The notes beneath the pieces were generated by a model. That model did no database searches. It saw only the letters and a list, made by a program, of their open reading frames with translations, and was not told the origin of the DNA. The position numbers and the translations under genes were made by a program. A stretch of DNA of 64,000 bases from Xenorhabdus beddingii (GTDB taxonomy: Bacteria > Pseudomonadota > Gammaproteobacteria > Enterobacterales > Enterobacteriaceae): the NCBI RefSeq assembly GCF_002127545.1, contig NZ_MUBK01000017.1, positions 35,508-99,507 of the forward strand, given 5' to 3'. Below are positions 30,645-40,800 of the stretch, piece after piece (the first letter of the stretch is position 1; every line of letters starts with the position of its first letter).

Positions 30645-31388
30645 ATGGCAGGTCATAGTAAATGGGCCAATACGAAACACCGCAAGGCTGCGCAGGATGC
30701 AAAACGCGGTAAGATTTTTACCAAAATTATCCGTGAGCTGGTCACGGCTGCGCGTTTGGGGGGCGGTGATCCCGACTCTAACCCACGTTTGCGTGCTGCT
30801 ATCGATAAAGCGCTGTCCAATAACATGACTCGTGATACTTTGAACCGCGCGATTGCCCGTGGTGTTGGCAACGATGATGCCGATAACATGGAAACCATCA
30901 TTTATGAAGGCTATGGCCCAGGCGGCACGGCGGTGATGGTTGAATGCTTGAGTGATAACCGTAACCGTACTGTTTCTGATGTTCGTCATGCGTTCACCAA
31001 AACAGGGGGTAACTTGGGTACAGATGGTTCCGTTTCTTATCTGTTTACCAAGAGAGGGGTTATCTCCTATGCACCGGGTCTGGATGAAGATGCTGTGATG
31101 GAAGCGGCGTTGGAAGCCGGCGCTGATGACGTTGAAACTTATGATGATGGGGCGATTGACGTCTATACTACTCCAGAAACGTTCGGTGATGTTAAAGATA
31201 CACTGGATGCTGCCGGCTTCAAGGCGGATTCTGCTGAAGTCTCAATGATCCCATCCACCAAAGCCGAACTGGATGCAGAAACTGCACCTAAATTACTTCG
31301 TCTGATCGATATGCTTGAAGATTCTGACGACGTTCAAGAGGTTTATCATAATGGTGAAATCTCTGATGAGGTTGCAGCCCTGCTGTAA
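30645..31388 (+). CDS. yebC: YebC/PmpR-family protein
   Basis: A 247-aa YebC-family protein. The family start is present ([23 protein letters not shown]), as is the acidic three-domain layout. Members have been described as transcription regulators and, more recently, as factors that relieve ribosome stalling at proline stretches; which role holds here is not visible. Lies between nudB and ruvC, matching E. coli. Confidence 0.95.
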   Translation: MAGHSKWANTKHRKAAQDAKRGKIFTKIIRELVTAARLGGGDPDSNPRLRAAIDKALSNNMTRDTLNRAIARGVGNDDADNMETIIYEGYGPGGTAVMVECLSDNRNRTVSDVRHAFTKTGGNLGTDGSVSYLFTKRGVISYAPGLDEDAVMEAALEAGADDVETYDDGAIDVYTTPETFGDVKDTLDAAGFKADSAEVSMIPSTKAELDAETAPKLLRLIDMLEDSDDVQEVYHNGEISDEVAALL

Positions 31389-31505
31389 TTTTCATTAGGA
31401 TTCACAGCGTAGAGAAAGTGCTCCTTGCCTGATCTCAGGTATCAGGGCACTTTCTCTAACGTTTTATCCCATATCACAAGCGAATCTTTAGGTGAACAGT
31501 TCGAT

Positions 31506-32027
31506 ATGGCGATTATTCTGGGTATTGACCCCGGCTCCAGAGTCACGGGGTATGGCGTTATTCGCCAGCAGGGACGACAACTTATCTACCTCGGTAGCGG
31601 CTGTATTCGAACGAAAGTAGATGACCTGCCCACGCGTTTGCAGAGGATCTATGCCGGAGTTACCGAAATCATCACCCAATTCCAGCCGGATACTTTTGCG
31701 ATAGAGCAGGTTTTTATGGCAAAAAATGCAGACTCAGCCTTGAAATTGGGTCAGGCGCGCGGTGTGGCGATTGTGGCCGCCGCAAATCAGTCCATTCCTG
31801 TATTTGAATATGCCGCCCGTCAGGTTAAACAGACGGTAGTGGGTACGGGGGCCGCTGAAAAAAGTCAGATTCAACATATGGTACGTTCGATGTTGAAATT
31901 GTCTGCCGAGCCGCAAGCCGATGCTGCTGATGCCTTGGCCATTGCCATTACACATTGTCATTTCAGTCAAAATTTACTGCGGGTCGGTGATGCCCGGCTA
32001 AATTTGACGCGAGGGCGTCTGAAATAG
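31506..32027 (+). CDS. ruvC: Holliday junction resolvase RuvC
   Basis: Endonuclease that resolves Holliday junctions with RuvAB. The catalytic acids are in place: the Asp in [14 protein letters not shown], the Glu in [15 protein letters not shown], and the two Asp in [15 protein letters not shown]. The ATG at 31506 gives 173 aa, the normal length; an earlier in-frame codon adds 27 unsupported residues. It is followed by a palindrome that is both terminator-like and a LexA box. Confidence 0.96.
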   Translation: MAIILGIDPGSRVTGYGVIRQQGRQLIYLGSGCIRTKVDDLPTRLQRIYAGVTEIITQFQPDTFAIEQVFMAKNADSALKLGQARGVAIVAAANQSIPVFEYAARQVKQTVVGTGAAEKSQIQHMVRSMLKLSAEPQADAADALAIAITHCHFSQNLLRVGDARLNLTRGRLK

Positions 32028-32030
32028 TTG

Positions 32031-32067
32031 AGGCTGGATATACGTCCAGCCTTTTTTGTGCTATAAG
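32031..32067 (+). promoter_or_regulatory. LexA (SOS) box and ruvAB promoter, overlapping a terminator-like hairpin
   Basis: CTGGATATACGTCCAG (32034-32049) matches the SOS box known upstream of E. coli ruvA in sequence and position. The extended palindrome 32031-32052 is followed by six T, so it could also terminate the ruvC transcript. A possible -10 (TATAAG) lies at 32062-32067. The ruvAB genes are therefore probably DNA-damage inducible. Confidence 0.75.
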
Positions 32068-32106
32068 CTAGCGGAACGATTTATTTTTATTTTCAGGGGG
32101 TAAACA

Positions 32107-32724
32107 GTGATAGGGCGTTTGAGGGGAACCGTGTTGGAAAAGCAGCCACCGCTAGTTTTATTGGAAACTAACGGTGTCGGTTATGAAGTTCATATGCCAA
32201 TGACCTGTTTTTATGAACTGCCTGAAATTGGTCAGGAAGCCATCCTATTTACCCAGTTTATTGTGCGTGAAGATGCACAGTTACTTTATGGGTTTAATGA
32301 TAAGCAAGAGCGTGCGTTGTTCCGTGAACTGATTAAAGTGAATGGTGTCGGGCCGAAATTGGCCCTGGCGATCCTCTCTGGCATGTCCGCCCAGCAATTT
32401 GTCACTGCCATTGAACAAGAATCGATTGCATCATTAGTTAAGTTGCCGGGTGTCGGCAAAAAAACGGCTGAAAGGCTGGTGGTCGAAATGAAAGATCGCT
32501 TCAAGGGGCTGAACGGCGACCTGTTCAAACAAAGTAGTGACATTAATTTACCTGCTGCCATCAAACAGGCGAATTCTGACGCTGATATCGAAGCAGAAGC
32601 TGCGGCCGCGCTGGTTTCGCTGGGGTATAAACCACAGGAAGCCAGCCGGATGGTGAACAAAATCGCTAAACCGGGGGCAGATTGTGAAACCCTTATTCGA
32701 GAAGCGCTGCGTGCGGTTCTGTAA
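32107..32724 (+). CDS. ruvA: Holliday junction DNA helicase subunit RuvA
   Basis: Tetrameric DNA-binding subunit that targets RuvB to Holliday junctions. 205 aa with the OB-fold N-terminus ([20 protein letters not shown]) and tandem helix-hairpin-helix motifs ([29 protein letters not shown]). GTG start with a strong AGGGGG site before it. The C-terminal domain III (the RuvB-binding three-helix bundle) is complete. Co-transcribed with ruvB (16-bp gap). Confidence 0.96.
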   Translation: MIGRLRGTVLEKQPPLVLLETNGVGYEVHMPMTCFYELPEIGQEAILFTQFIVREDAQLLYGFNDKQERALFRELIKVNGVGPKLALAILSGMSAQQFVTAIEQESIASLVKLPGVGKKTAERLVVEMKDRFKGLNGDLFKQSSDINLPAAIKQANSDADIEAEAAAALVSLGYKPQEASRMVNKIAKPGADCETLIREALRAVL

Positions 32725-32740
32725 TTGCAGGAGTTAAGTG

Positions 32741-33748
32741 ATGATTGAAGCTGATCGTCTGGTTTCGGCAGAAGTTCTGCAAGATGATGAAGCGATTGAC
32801 CGCGCTATTCGCCCCAGATTTCTGTCTGAATATGTTGGGCAACCCCATGTTTGTGAGCAGATGGAGATCTTTATTCAAGCCGCCCGCCAACGTAGTGAGG
32901 CACTGGATCATCTGCTGATATTCGGCCCCCCCGGATTGGGTAAAACTACGCTGGCAAATATTGTTGCGAATGAAATGAGGGTTAATCTTCGAACAACATC
33001 AGGGCCAGTATTGGAGAAAGCGGGAGATCTTGCCGCCATGTTGACCAATCTGGAGCCTCATGATGTGTTGTTCATTGATGAAATTCACCGTTTATCCCCC
33101 GTTGTGGAAGAAATTCTCTATCCCGCGATGGAAGACTATCAACTGGATATCATGATCGGGGAAGGGCCAGCCGCCCGCTCAATCAAGATTGATCTTCCCC
33201 CATTTACGTTGATTGGCGCTACCACGCGGGCGGGTTCTTTAACCTCACCTTTGCGCGATCGATTTGGCATCGTGCAACGTCTTGAATTTTATAACGTAGA
33301 TGATTTGCAGAGCATCGTTTCCCGTAGCGCTCGTTACATGGGGCTGGATATCTCAGATGATGGGGCAAGACAAATTGCGATGCGTTCCCGGGGTACTCCC
33401 CGCATCACCAACCGCCTGCTGCGTCGGGTGCGTGATTTTGCTCAGGTAAAAGGTGATGGTTCAATCAGTGGGGACATTGCCGCTCAAGCCCTGGATATGC
33501 TGAATGTGGATTCAGCCGGGTTCGATTATCTTGACCGCAAATTACTGCTTGCCATTATTGATAAATTTATGGGTGGCCCTGTTGGGCTGGATAACTTGGC
33601 TGCCGCGATTGGTGAAGAGCGGGAAACTATCGAAGACGTATTGGAACCTTTCCTGATCCAGCAAGGATTTATTCAGCGGACACCACGAGGAAGAATTGCG
33701 ACCAATCATGCTTATCGGCATTTTGGATTGAGCAAGGAAAGCGAATAA
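32741..33748 (+). CDS. ruvB: Holliday junction branch-migration ATPase RuvB
   Basis: Hexameric AAA+ motor for branch migration. Walker [10 protein letters not shown] lies near residue 61 and Walker [11 protein letters not shown] near 108; the sensor and arginine-finger region is [15 protein letters not shown], and the winged helix is at the C-terminus ([17 protein letters not shown]). The ATG at 32741 with GGAG 7 nt upstream is favoured over GTG one codon before. In E. coli the next gene is znuB, but here a 22-kb biosynthetic operon intervenes. Confidence 0.97.
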   Translation: MIEADRLVSAEVLQDDEAIDRAIRPRFLSEYVGQPHVCEQMEIFIQAARQRSEALDHLLIFGPPGLGKTTLANIVANEMRVNLRTTSGPVLEKAGDLAAMLTNLEPHDVLFIDEIHRLSPVVEEILYPAMEDYQLDIMIGEGPAARSIKIDLPPFTLIGATTRAGSLTSPLRDRFGIVQRLEFYNVDDLQSIVSRSARYMGLDISDDGARQIAMRSRGTPRITNRLLRRVRDFAQVKGDGSISGDIAAQALDMLNVDSAGFDYLDRKLLLAIIDKFMGGPVGLDNLAAAIGEERETIEDVLEPFLIQQGFIQRTPRGRIATNHAYRHFGLSKESE

Positions 33749-34266
33749 TTACCATTCAAATATACCAGCTCAGGTTAATTGCCAAGAGCTGGACCTGCCT
33801 TGTGAATTGCGAAAAATTATTTTTAATAGTCTCTTCTAATATTTAAAATTAACTTTTTTTCTTAATGCTATTTTTATTTTTTAAGTTTATTATCTTATCA
33901 AGATAATATTTATTTTTGAAAATTTCATTTTTTAATTGTGTGTTTTTTAATGGTGGTATTTTTTTAATAATACTTATTTTTTTAATGGGGTTATTTATTT
34001 TAAAGGTTGTAAAATCAAACAATTTATTTACATTTTTATTCGTTGGTACTATATATTATGCCCTGGGGTTGATTGAGAAATGACTAAAATACACAGTATC
34101 ATGCCTTCCTGTGAATCAAAGCGCATGTTTGTGATGATAAATTCCTATATAACTCTCTGGTGTCGATATGGAAGCTATTTTATTAAATCGGTTGCTAATG
34201 TATTGTGAGCATTTGACGTATACCCACAGCTAAGAGAGTATTAAAAAAGCACATGAGGAAGATGAT
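33749..34266. other. AT-rich non-coding region between ruvB and the biosynthetic operon
   Basis: 518 bp without genes. A weak inverted repeat (CCAGCTC 33765-33771, GAGCTGG 33786-33792) follows ruvB. About 33,830-34,050 is extremely AT-rich with long T runs, of the kind that H-NS-like proteins bind in Enterobacterales. The 34,080-34,266 part probably carries the operon promoter; a TTGACG element lies at 34213-34218, but no well-spaced -10 is clear. A GAGGA site precedes the first gene. Confidence 0.4.
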
Positions 34267-35445
34267 ATGTTCTTAAGTAAAGAATCGTTCTGTGATGAGG
34301 AGTGGAATGATCCTAAATTTCAACTACGTAACTTAATTAAGACATCTGAGGATTTGGAAAAATGGGTTGCATTGACTGATGGGGAAAAGAGAGCCATTGA
34401 AGCGGTTAAAGGGAAATATCTGTGGCAGAGTACGCCTTATTATGCTTCACTCATGGACAAATACGATGAAAATTGCCCAATTCGGTTGCAAACCATTCCA
34501 CATTTAAAGGAAATGAGAGTAGAGGCGAACTCTGACAATGACCCGGTAGGAGATACTTCAAATCTTAAAACAGCCAGAGTGATCCATAAATACCCGAATC
34601 GCATTGTTTTACTCGTTTCTGATACTTGTCCTGTTTATTGCCGTCACTGTACCCGTAAATTTCATACAACAGATGTTAACGGAACCTATTTTGGCTCAGA
34701 GATTGCTGCATCATATGAAGAAGACTTCGCTTATATTGAAAACCATCCTGAAATTGACGATGTCCTCCTGACGGGCGGTGACCCTTTAATCCATTATGAT
34801 AAATTTCTCGAAGCCATTATTAAAAGGCTGAGAGGTATAAGCCATATTAATATCATTCGCATCGGAACCCGTTACCCCGTATTTGCCCCCCAGCGAGTGA
34901 CAGAAAAATTCTGCCAGATGTTGGAAAAGTATCACCCAATATGGGTTAACACCCATTTCAATCATCCTAAAGAAGTGACTGTAGAAGCGGCTGCTGCCTG
35001 TGACCGATTGTTGCGGCACGGTATTCCGGTGCAGAACCAGTCTGTTTTGTTAAAGGGGATCAATGACGATGTAGAAACGATGCGCTCATTGCTCAAAGCT
35101 CTCTTAAGGATTAGGGTTCGTCCTTATTATTTATACCATTGCGATAACGTATCGGGTGTTTCTCACTTCATGACCACTCTGGAGAAAGGGCAAGAGATTA
35201 TGGATGCAATGGTCGGGTTTGAAACGGGTTTTAGCGTGCCTCAATATGTTGTCACAACCACATTAGGTAAATTGGCTGTTAATCAAAAATATATCACGAC
35301 GCATGAAGATGGTCGCGTGATTGCGAAAAATTATAAACAGGACTGTTTAGATATTACTGAATACATCAAACCGCCGACGGTATTGAATTACAACGCTGAT
35401 GAACAGAATGATAATAAAATCATTCCTTCTAATACTATCGATTAA
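34267..35445 (+). CDS. Radical SAM amino acid 2,3-aminomutase (KamA-like, substrate uncertain)
   Basis: Radical SAM, PLP-dependent enzyme of the lysine 2,3-aminomutase family, which moves the alpha-amino group to the beta carbon. The [4Fe-4S] motif CPVYCRHC places Cys at 121, 125 and 128. Other family pieces are LTGGDPL near 175, TRYPVFAPQRVT near 207 and RPYYLYHCDNVSG near 280. The PLP lysine region, PGGGGK in lysine 2,3-aminomutase, is TTLGK here: Lys335 is kept but the Asp that helps bind the lysine side-chain amine appears to be Thr330. The other substrate Asp (HCD) is present. So the substrate may be lysine, arginine or another amino acid. 392 aa; GAGGA 7 nt before the ATG. First gene of the operon; a precursor-supplying role is inferred. 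Confidence 0.85.
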   Translation: MFLSKESFCDEEWNDPKFQLRNLIKTSEDLEKWVALTDGEKRAIEAVKGKYLWQSTPYYASLMDKYDENCPIRLQTIPHLKEMRVEANSDNDPVGDTSNLKTARVIHKYPNRIVLLVSDTCPVYCRHCTRKFHTTDVNGTYFGSEIAASYEEDFAYIENHPEIDDVLLTGGDPLIHYDKFLEAIIKRLRGISHINIIRIGTRYPVFAPQRVTEKFCQMLEKYHPIWVNTHFNHPKEVTVEAAAACDRLLRHGIPVQNQSVLLKGINDDVETMRSLLKALLRIRVRPYYLYHCDNVSGVSHFMTTLEKGQEIMDAMVGFETGFSVPQYVVTTTLGKLAVNQKYITTHEDGRVIAKNYKQDCLDITEYIKPPTVLNYNADEQNDNKIIPSNTID

Positions 35446-35475
35446 GTATTGAAATATGCATAAAAAGAGATATTT

Positions 35476-36648
35476 ATGATGATGCAAGAGAGCAAATTCT
35501 CATCCCGCATTGCAAATAGATCAAAAAACATTAATGCCTCAGTGACAGTAGGGCTGGCAGATATTGTTGCCAGGTTGAAAAATGAAGGTCGCAATATCAT
35601 TGGGTTGAATGAAGGTGAGTTGGATTTTAGTACGAGTGCCACGATTGTCAATGAAACTATTCGCGCATTAATCGATGGGAAAACCCGTTATAGCTGGCTT
35701 AATGGAGAACTTAAATTAAAAGAGCGGATCTGCCAGAAAGCATTTGAAGACAATCGAATTAAGGCAACGCCTGAAAATATTATTGTCACCAATGGCTCCA
35801 AGCAAATTATTTATGAAATACTACAAACACTCATTGAACCCGGCGATGAAGTGATTATTCCTGTGCCCTGCTGGGCGACATATTCTGAAGCGGTAAAATT
35901 GGCCGGAGGGGAAACCGTTTTAGTTGAAAATATAGGTATGGATCTGGAGGTGGAAAAAATAAAACAGGCTGTCACTGAAAAGACCAAGCTCATCATTATT
36001 AATACACCTAATAATCCGACCGGCGCTGTTTATTCAAAAGCCGCATTACAAACATTATGTCAGTTTGTTAAAGGGAAACCGATCTTTGTATTATCTGATG
36101 AAGCCTATGAACAGATTGTATTTGATGCTGAACATCATAGTTTAGCGGCAATGGATGACAACGAATACATTATTACGGTACAAACATTTTCCAAAAGTTT
36201 TGCCATGACGGGATATCGTATTGGCTACATGATTGCCCATCCTGAATTAATCAGCAGAGTCTCTGATCTGCATGGACATATGACCGATAATGTTTGTACT
36301 TTCGCACAGTATGGTGCTATTGCCGCGCTTGAAATGCCGATGGATTTATATCAAGAAAGGCTGGAAATACTTAAACAACGACGGGATCTCTCATACCAAT
36401 ATGCTCAATCTCTTTTCGAGTGTGAGCGTCCTTATGGGGCGTTTTATTTATTCCCCAATGTTGAAAAATACCTCAATGAGTCTTGTCGCAACGCCACTCA
36501 ATTATGCGAATATCTGCTCACACATGCAGGGGTTGCCCTGATCCCCGCTGAAGCCTGTCTTTATCACGGACATGTCCGTATTTCTTTTGCCGTATCAATG
36601 GAGGCTATCGAGCAGGGGTTTGAAAGGCTCGCGGCCGCATTGCGGTAA
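35476..36648 (+). CDS. Fold-type I PLP enzyme (aminotransferase class I/II; capreomycidine-synthase-like role possible)
   Basis: A 390-aa PLP enzyme of the aspartate aminotransferase superfamily. Visible motifs: the PNNPTG loop near residue 178, SDEAYEQIVFD near 212 (PLP-binding Asp and Tyr), and SKSFAMTGYRIGY with the Schiff-base lysine at 240. The Arg of the C-terminal substrate clamp is in VRISFAVSME. By sequence alone it could be an ordinary aminotransferase. Its position directly before a VioC/OrfP-like oxygenase recalls VioD and OrfR, PLP enzymes of the same superfamily that cyclise hydroxyarginine to capreomycidine or a related ring. That role is inference from context. Confidence 0.8.
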   Translation: MMMQESKFSSRIANRSKNINASVTVGLADIVARLKNEGRNIIGLNEGELDFSTSATIVNETIRALIDGKTRYSWLNGELKLKERICQKAFEDNRIKATPENIIVTNGSKQIIYEILQTLIEPGDEVIIPVPCWATYSEAVKLAGGETVLVENIGMDLEVEKIKQAVTEKTKLIIINTPNNPTGAVYSKAALQTLCQFVKGKPIFVLSDEAYEQIVFDAEHHSLAAMDDNEYIITVQTFSKSFAMTGYRIGYMIAHPELISRVSDLHGHMTDNVCTFAQYGAIAALEMPMDLYQERLEILKQRRDLSYQYAQSLFECERPYGAFYLFPNVEKYLNESCRNATQLCEYLLTHAGVALIPAEACLYHGHVRISFAVSMEAIEQGFERLAAALR

Positions 36649-36670
36649 TTTATGACAATGAGGATTAATC

Positions 36671-37636
36671 ATGACGAACCCATTTATCCACTCAATTGAG
36701 CTGTCAATGTCAGAAATTGATGAGATTCAGGCTCTTATTGCGCAACTGCAAGAGCGTTATCACTCTACTGACGATCAAGGTTTTGTTCGCACTTTACCGG
36801 AGTGGGTCGAGTTATTACCCACCCGGTTGCGGATTGAAGTGAAAAAGTTCCGCCATCAGGGGCATCCCTTGGTTGTGATCAAGGGATACCCTGATATGTC
36901 CGAGAAAATGGGAGCCACACCAAACCATTGGAAGGATGTTTACAATACAAACAGCAACTATGACTATTACTGTTGTTTGATGTCGAGCTTATTCGGTGAT
37001 GTGGTTGGCTTTTCTGACTTACAGGAAGGCAAATTGGTTCAGGAAATATTTCCAATCAAAAAGGACTCCGATAAACAATTGGGGACGGGTTCTGTGGACC
37101 TCTTGTTGCACACTGAAGATACCTCGCTGGATTACCGGGCCGATTACATTGGCTTTATGTGTATTCGCAACAACTATCGAATTCCAACCAGCGTATCAGT
37201 CCCGGATTTTGCAAAACTCAGCGCAAAAACCGTCACTCTTCTTAAGAAAAACACATTCCGCATTTTCAACGACCGTCCTTGTTTATCGAAAGAAGAGCGT
37301 GATGAAAATTATACCATCTGTCCTCTTCTCACGGGGGATGGAAAAGAGACTTATATGCGCTATGACCCTTTGTATCTGGATAAAGCGGCCCTTAATACCG
37401 AAGATCTTGAGGCTGTGGCGGAACTGGAGGCATTAACCGAGGCGACGGTATTTGATCTGGTTTTAACGCCCGGTGAAATTGCCTTTATTGATAATTACCG
37501 TTGTGCTCATGGTCGCAAAGCGTATCAACCCAGATTCGACGGCACTGACCGTTGGTTGAAACGCACCCAAATATTAACCAGATTACGTGATTTCAAATAC
37601 CTGACTTTACCCGGACGAATTAATGTTCTGCCTTGA
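36671..37636 (+). CDS. Fe(II)/2-oxoglutarate amino acid oxygenase (VioC/OrfP/AsnO family)
   Basis: A 321-aa member of the clavaminate-synthase-like oxygenases. The iron triad is H147-T-E149 (in HTEDTSLDYRADYIG) and H280 (in DNYRCAHGRKAYQPR); the 2-oxoglutarate Arg is in DGTDRWLKR, about residues 291-299. The local patterns RADY.G and FIDN.R..HGR.A.QPR.DG.DRWLKR are closely those of VioC and OrfP, which hydroxylate free L-arginine; AsnO, an asparagine 3-hydroxylase, belongs to the same family. Substrate could be Arg, Asn or a related amino acid. It sits third in the operon, 22 bp after the PLP gene. Cytoplasmic. Confidence 0.88.
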   Translation: MTNPFIHSIELSMSEIDEIQALIAQLQERYHSTDDQGFVRTLPEWVELLPTRLRIEVKKFRHQGHPLVVIKGYPDMSEKMGATPNHWKDVYNTNSNYDYYCCLMSSLFGDVVGFSDLQEGKLVQEIFPIKKDSDKQLGTGSVDLLLHTEDTSLDYRADYIGFMCIRNNYRIPTSVSVPDFAKLSAKTVTLLKKNTFRIFNDRPCLSKEERDENYTICPLLTGDGKETYMRYDPLYLDKAALNTEDLEAVAELEALTEATVFDLVLTPGEIAFIDNYRCAHGRKAYQPRFDGTDRWLKRTQILTRLRDFKYLTLPGRINVLP

Positions 37637-37669
37637 CGCTGAGAGAGCGTTGGGCTTTTGTTTCCTTTC

Positions 37670-37744
37670 ATTGTGAGCAAAGCCATTGTGGGTAAATCAA
37701 TTGTGGGTAAATCAATTGTGGGTAAATCAATTGTGAGCAAACAG
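37670..37744. repeat. Five-unit 15-bp tandem repeat upstream of the PKS gene
   Basis: Units of 15 bp: ATTGTGAGCAAAGCC (37670-37684), three perfect copies of ATTGTGGGTAAATCA (37685-37729), and ATTGTGAGCAAACAG (37730-37744). It fills the gap between the oxygenase gene and the PKS gene, just where a promoter or leader would lie. The copies are head-to-tail without spacers, so it is not a CRISPR. A role in expression is possible but unproven. Confidence 0.92.
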
Positions 37745-37819
37745 TCAGGTGAAGTTTCTGCGTTTAGCCTGAGGTCGTGATGGGTTTGTGTCATTTTTTT
37801 ATTTGGCTTAAGTAAGAAC

Positions 37820-40800
37820 ATGCGTAAACAAAACAAAAATACAGGACATGATGATTTTGTCGAACAATGGCAAACCTGCCTCCAGGGTCTTGACACTGAT
37901 CGTGTCCTTATCCTGGCATTACTGAAAAAAGCGCTTATTGATGTAGACGCAATACGATTTAACGACCTGCAATCTGGGCGTCAGTTGAATTGGCGTCAAT
38001 TACTGTGCAGCGTTGTTCGTGTTTATCGTTACTTGTACGAACTGGAAGTGGATCGTGGACAGCGAGTGGTGACCATTTCGCATAATCGCTGGGAATTATT
38101 AGCCATTGAATTTGCCTGCCAGCTTAAAGGCGCTATTTATACCCCACTGTATGCCAATTATTCTGCGGAAATGATTGCTCACTGCCTGTCTCTGGCAGAA
38201 CCCGCATTAGTCATTTCTGAAACTGCATTGCATGTGCAATCCTTGCCACAGAATTCTTCATGGCATGTCATGACATTGGAGCACTCTCCGGTTTTTACTG
38301 ACTTTCCCACTATTGATCGCGACGATCGCGACATTTCCCTCCTGACACCCGGCAAAGCTGTTCATCATGAGGGAATGGGGGAAACGTTGTTGAGCCTGCT
38401 GACGGCCGATTTGCGCACAACACAGGCAGAACAGGCGTTTTGTTTAATGTTCACTTCCGGCTCCAGTGGGAAACCGAAAGGTGTATTGCTGAGTCAAGCC
38501 AATATTCTTTCACAGCAACACGCTCTGGAAAAATTGTGGCATTTCGAGGGGCCGCAATCTTTCCTTAGTTACTTGCCGTGGCACCATAGTTTTGGTGGAT
38601 TGTTTGAAAAGTACACGGCTATCTTCAGTCAGGCGGTATTGCATATTGATAACAGTCGGGGCATGGATATTGCGCGGTTGTGCACCAATCTGAGTCAGTT
38701 AAAACCCACCCGATTTTTCAGCGTGCCAAAAATACTGACCGTGGTTGCCAATAAAATGAAGCAGTCAGCGGATTTTCATCACGCTGTGGCACCCTCATTG
38801 CAAATGATCTTTTCTGCCGCCTCTAAATTACCGGCAGACATCGAAGATTATTTCCATCGTTGTGATATTCAGGTTGTTGAAGGATGGGGGCTGACGGAGA
38901 CAAGCCCATGCCTGACACTCAAAGGATTAGGCAGTAAAGAACCCAACAGCGTAGGCCGCCCTTTACCCGATGTCAATCTCCGTATTGATGAAGAGACAGG
39001 GGAAATTTTAGCCAAAGGGCCCAATATCATGCTGGGTTACTATGCTGATGAAGCCGCTACCCAGCGTTGTTTCAAACAGCACTGGTTCAGAACGGGCGAT
39101 CTCGGCCAAATGGTTAATGGAGAGTTGGTGCTTTTGGGACGGTTGGATGCTGTGAAGAAACTGTCCAACGGAGAAAAAGTGTCTTGTGATGCCATTGAAC
39201 GGAGCCTGTTTGAGAAAACCGATATGATCAGCCACGCCATTATTGAGGTTGAGCAAAGGCCATACGCCACGGCATTATTGTTTATCAATTCTGATCTTTG
39301 TCGTCAAAGATTCGGTGAAGACGGAACAACCCCGTTTTCATCGCGGCTGAGTGAACATATTTTACAGGTATTGCAACAGCACAATCGCCAGGTGACGGAA
39401 GATTCCCATAAACTGATAGCGGTTGCGCTCACCGAAACCTCTCTGTCCATGACCCAAGGTGAAGTGACCCCATCATTTAAAGTGTCACAGCGTACTGTGC
39501 GCGAAAATTATCACGCTGTGCTTGATGCCTTATATGATACGGATGAACCTTTCAACTTAAATCCGGCATGTCATTCGTTCCTGAAAATATCGGAAAATCA
39601 TCGTGTTTCGCCTGTTTTTTCTCCGGTTACCATGTCCGCAGAGCCGATTAACTGGGAACAATTTGTTCATATCATCGGTCAGGTGAGAGGTCAAAAACTG
39701 TCAGGTGATGAGCTCCAGCGTTCCTTGCTGGATATGGGTTATAATTCATTAACGATCGTTCAATTAGCCGAAAGCCTAAGCCAGGCTATGGGGCAAGCCA
39801 TTACGGAAGTCGATCTGTTTTCTTGTTCGTCAATCCATCAGCTTTGGCAAAAATTAAGCGTTCCGGCGCCGGGTAAACGTTCCCGCCCTGCCAGCCGTTC
39901 AGAACCGTTATCACCAAAAGAACATCATGGGAATGTGGCGATTATCGGCTACGCCGGGCGTTTTCCGGGAGCAGAGGACTGCGAACAACTGTGGGAAAAC
40001 CTGCTTGCCGGTAAAAGCCTGTTTGGTCGTTATCCTGAGGATCGCCCCTTTATGGCTTCTCTGCAAGCGGAGTTTGAGTCTAAAGGCGTTCCATTGAACG
40101 GAGCATTTTGCAACGATATTCGTCAATTCAATCATCGCTTCTTCCAAATTAACCCTAAAGATGCCCGATTGATGGATCCGCAACACAGACTCTTATTGAT
40201 GGTGACATGGGAAGCCATTGAACATGCCAATCTGAGTCTCAATGAATTGAAAGAAAGCCGAACGGGGGTATTTATCGGCATCAGCCAGAATGGTTACCGG
40301 CAATTATTGCAGGACCATCAATCTGAAACAGGAGGTTCAGGTTATCCGAGCAGTGCCATCAATAATCAAAACAGTGTGTGCGCCAATCGGCTATCGTACT
40401 TTCTGGATTTAAGGGGACCTTCGTTAATTGTTGATACCTTGTGTTCCTCTTCGTTGGTGGCATTGCATCAAGCGCGCCTGAGTATTGAAAGGGGGGAATG
40501 TGATACCGCCATTGTTGGCGGCGTTCACCTGCAATTGGACATGGCCCATTTCAGGGAAATGCAACAATTGGAAGTGCTATCCGATGATGGGATATGCCGC
40601 CCTTTTGATGCGGGGGCGAACGGAACTGTGCTGGGGGAAGGGGCTGGGGTGGTGATCCTTAAACGCCATGATCTTGCCCTTCGTGATAAAAATGATGTCA
40701 AGGCAAGTCTGCTGGCTTCTGAAGTTTATCATGGGGGGCGCAGTAACGGCATTACAGCCCCCGATCCACGTTCACAGCAACAGTTACTGGAACGGTGCTG

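Noticed and set aside
31425..31505. 27-residue N-terminal extension of RuvC
   Set aside because: The family start ([12 protein letters not shown]) is at the ATG at 31506, and the extension has no support.
37670..37744. Short repeat array that might suggest a CRISPR
   Set aside because: Units are contiguous 15-mers with no spacers, so it is a tandem repeat.
37525..37896. 123-codon minus-strand frame with repeated TIDLP pentapeptides
   Set aside because: It crosses the 3' end of the oxygenase gene, the 15-bp repeat array and the 5' end of the PKS gene on the opposite strand. The pentapeptides come from the repeat itself, and there is no similarity to a known protein.
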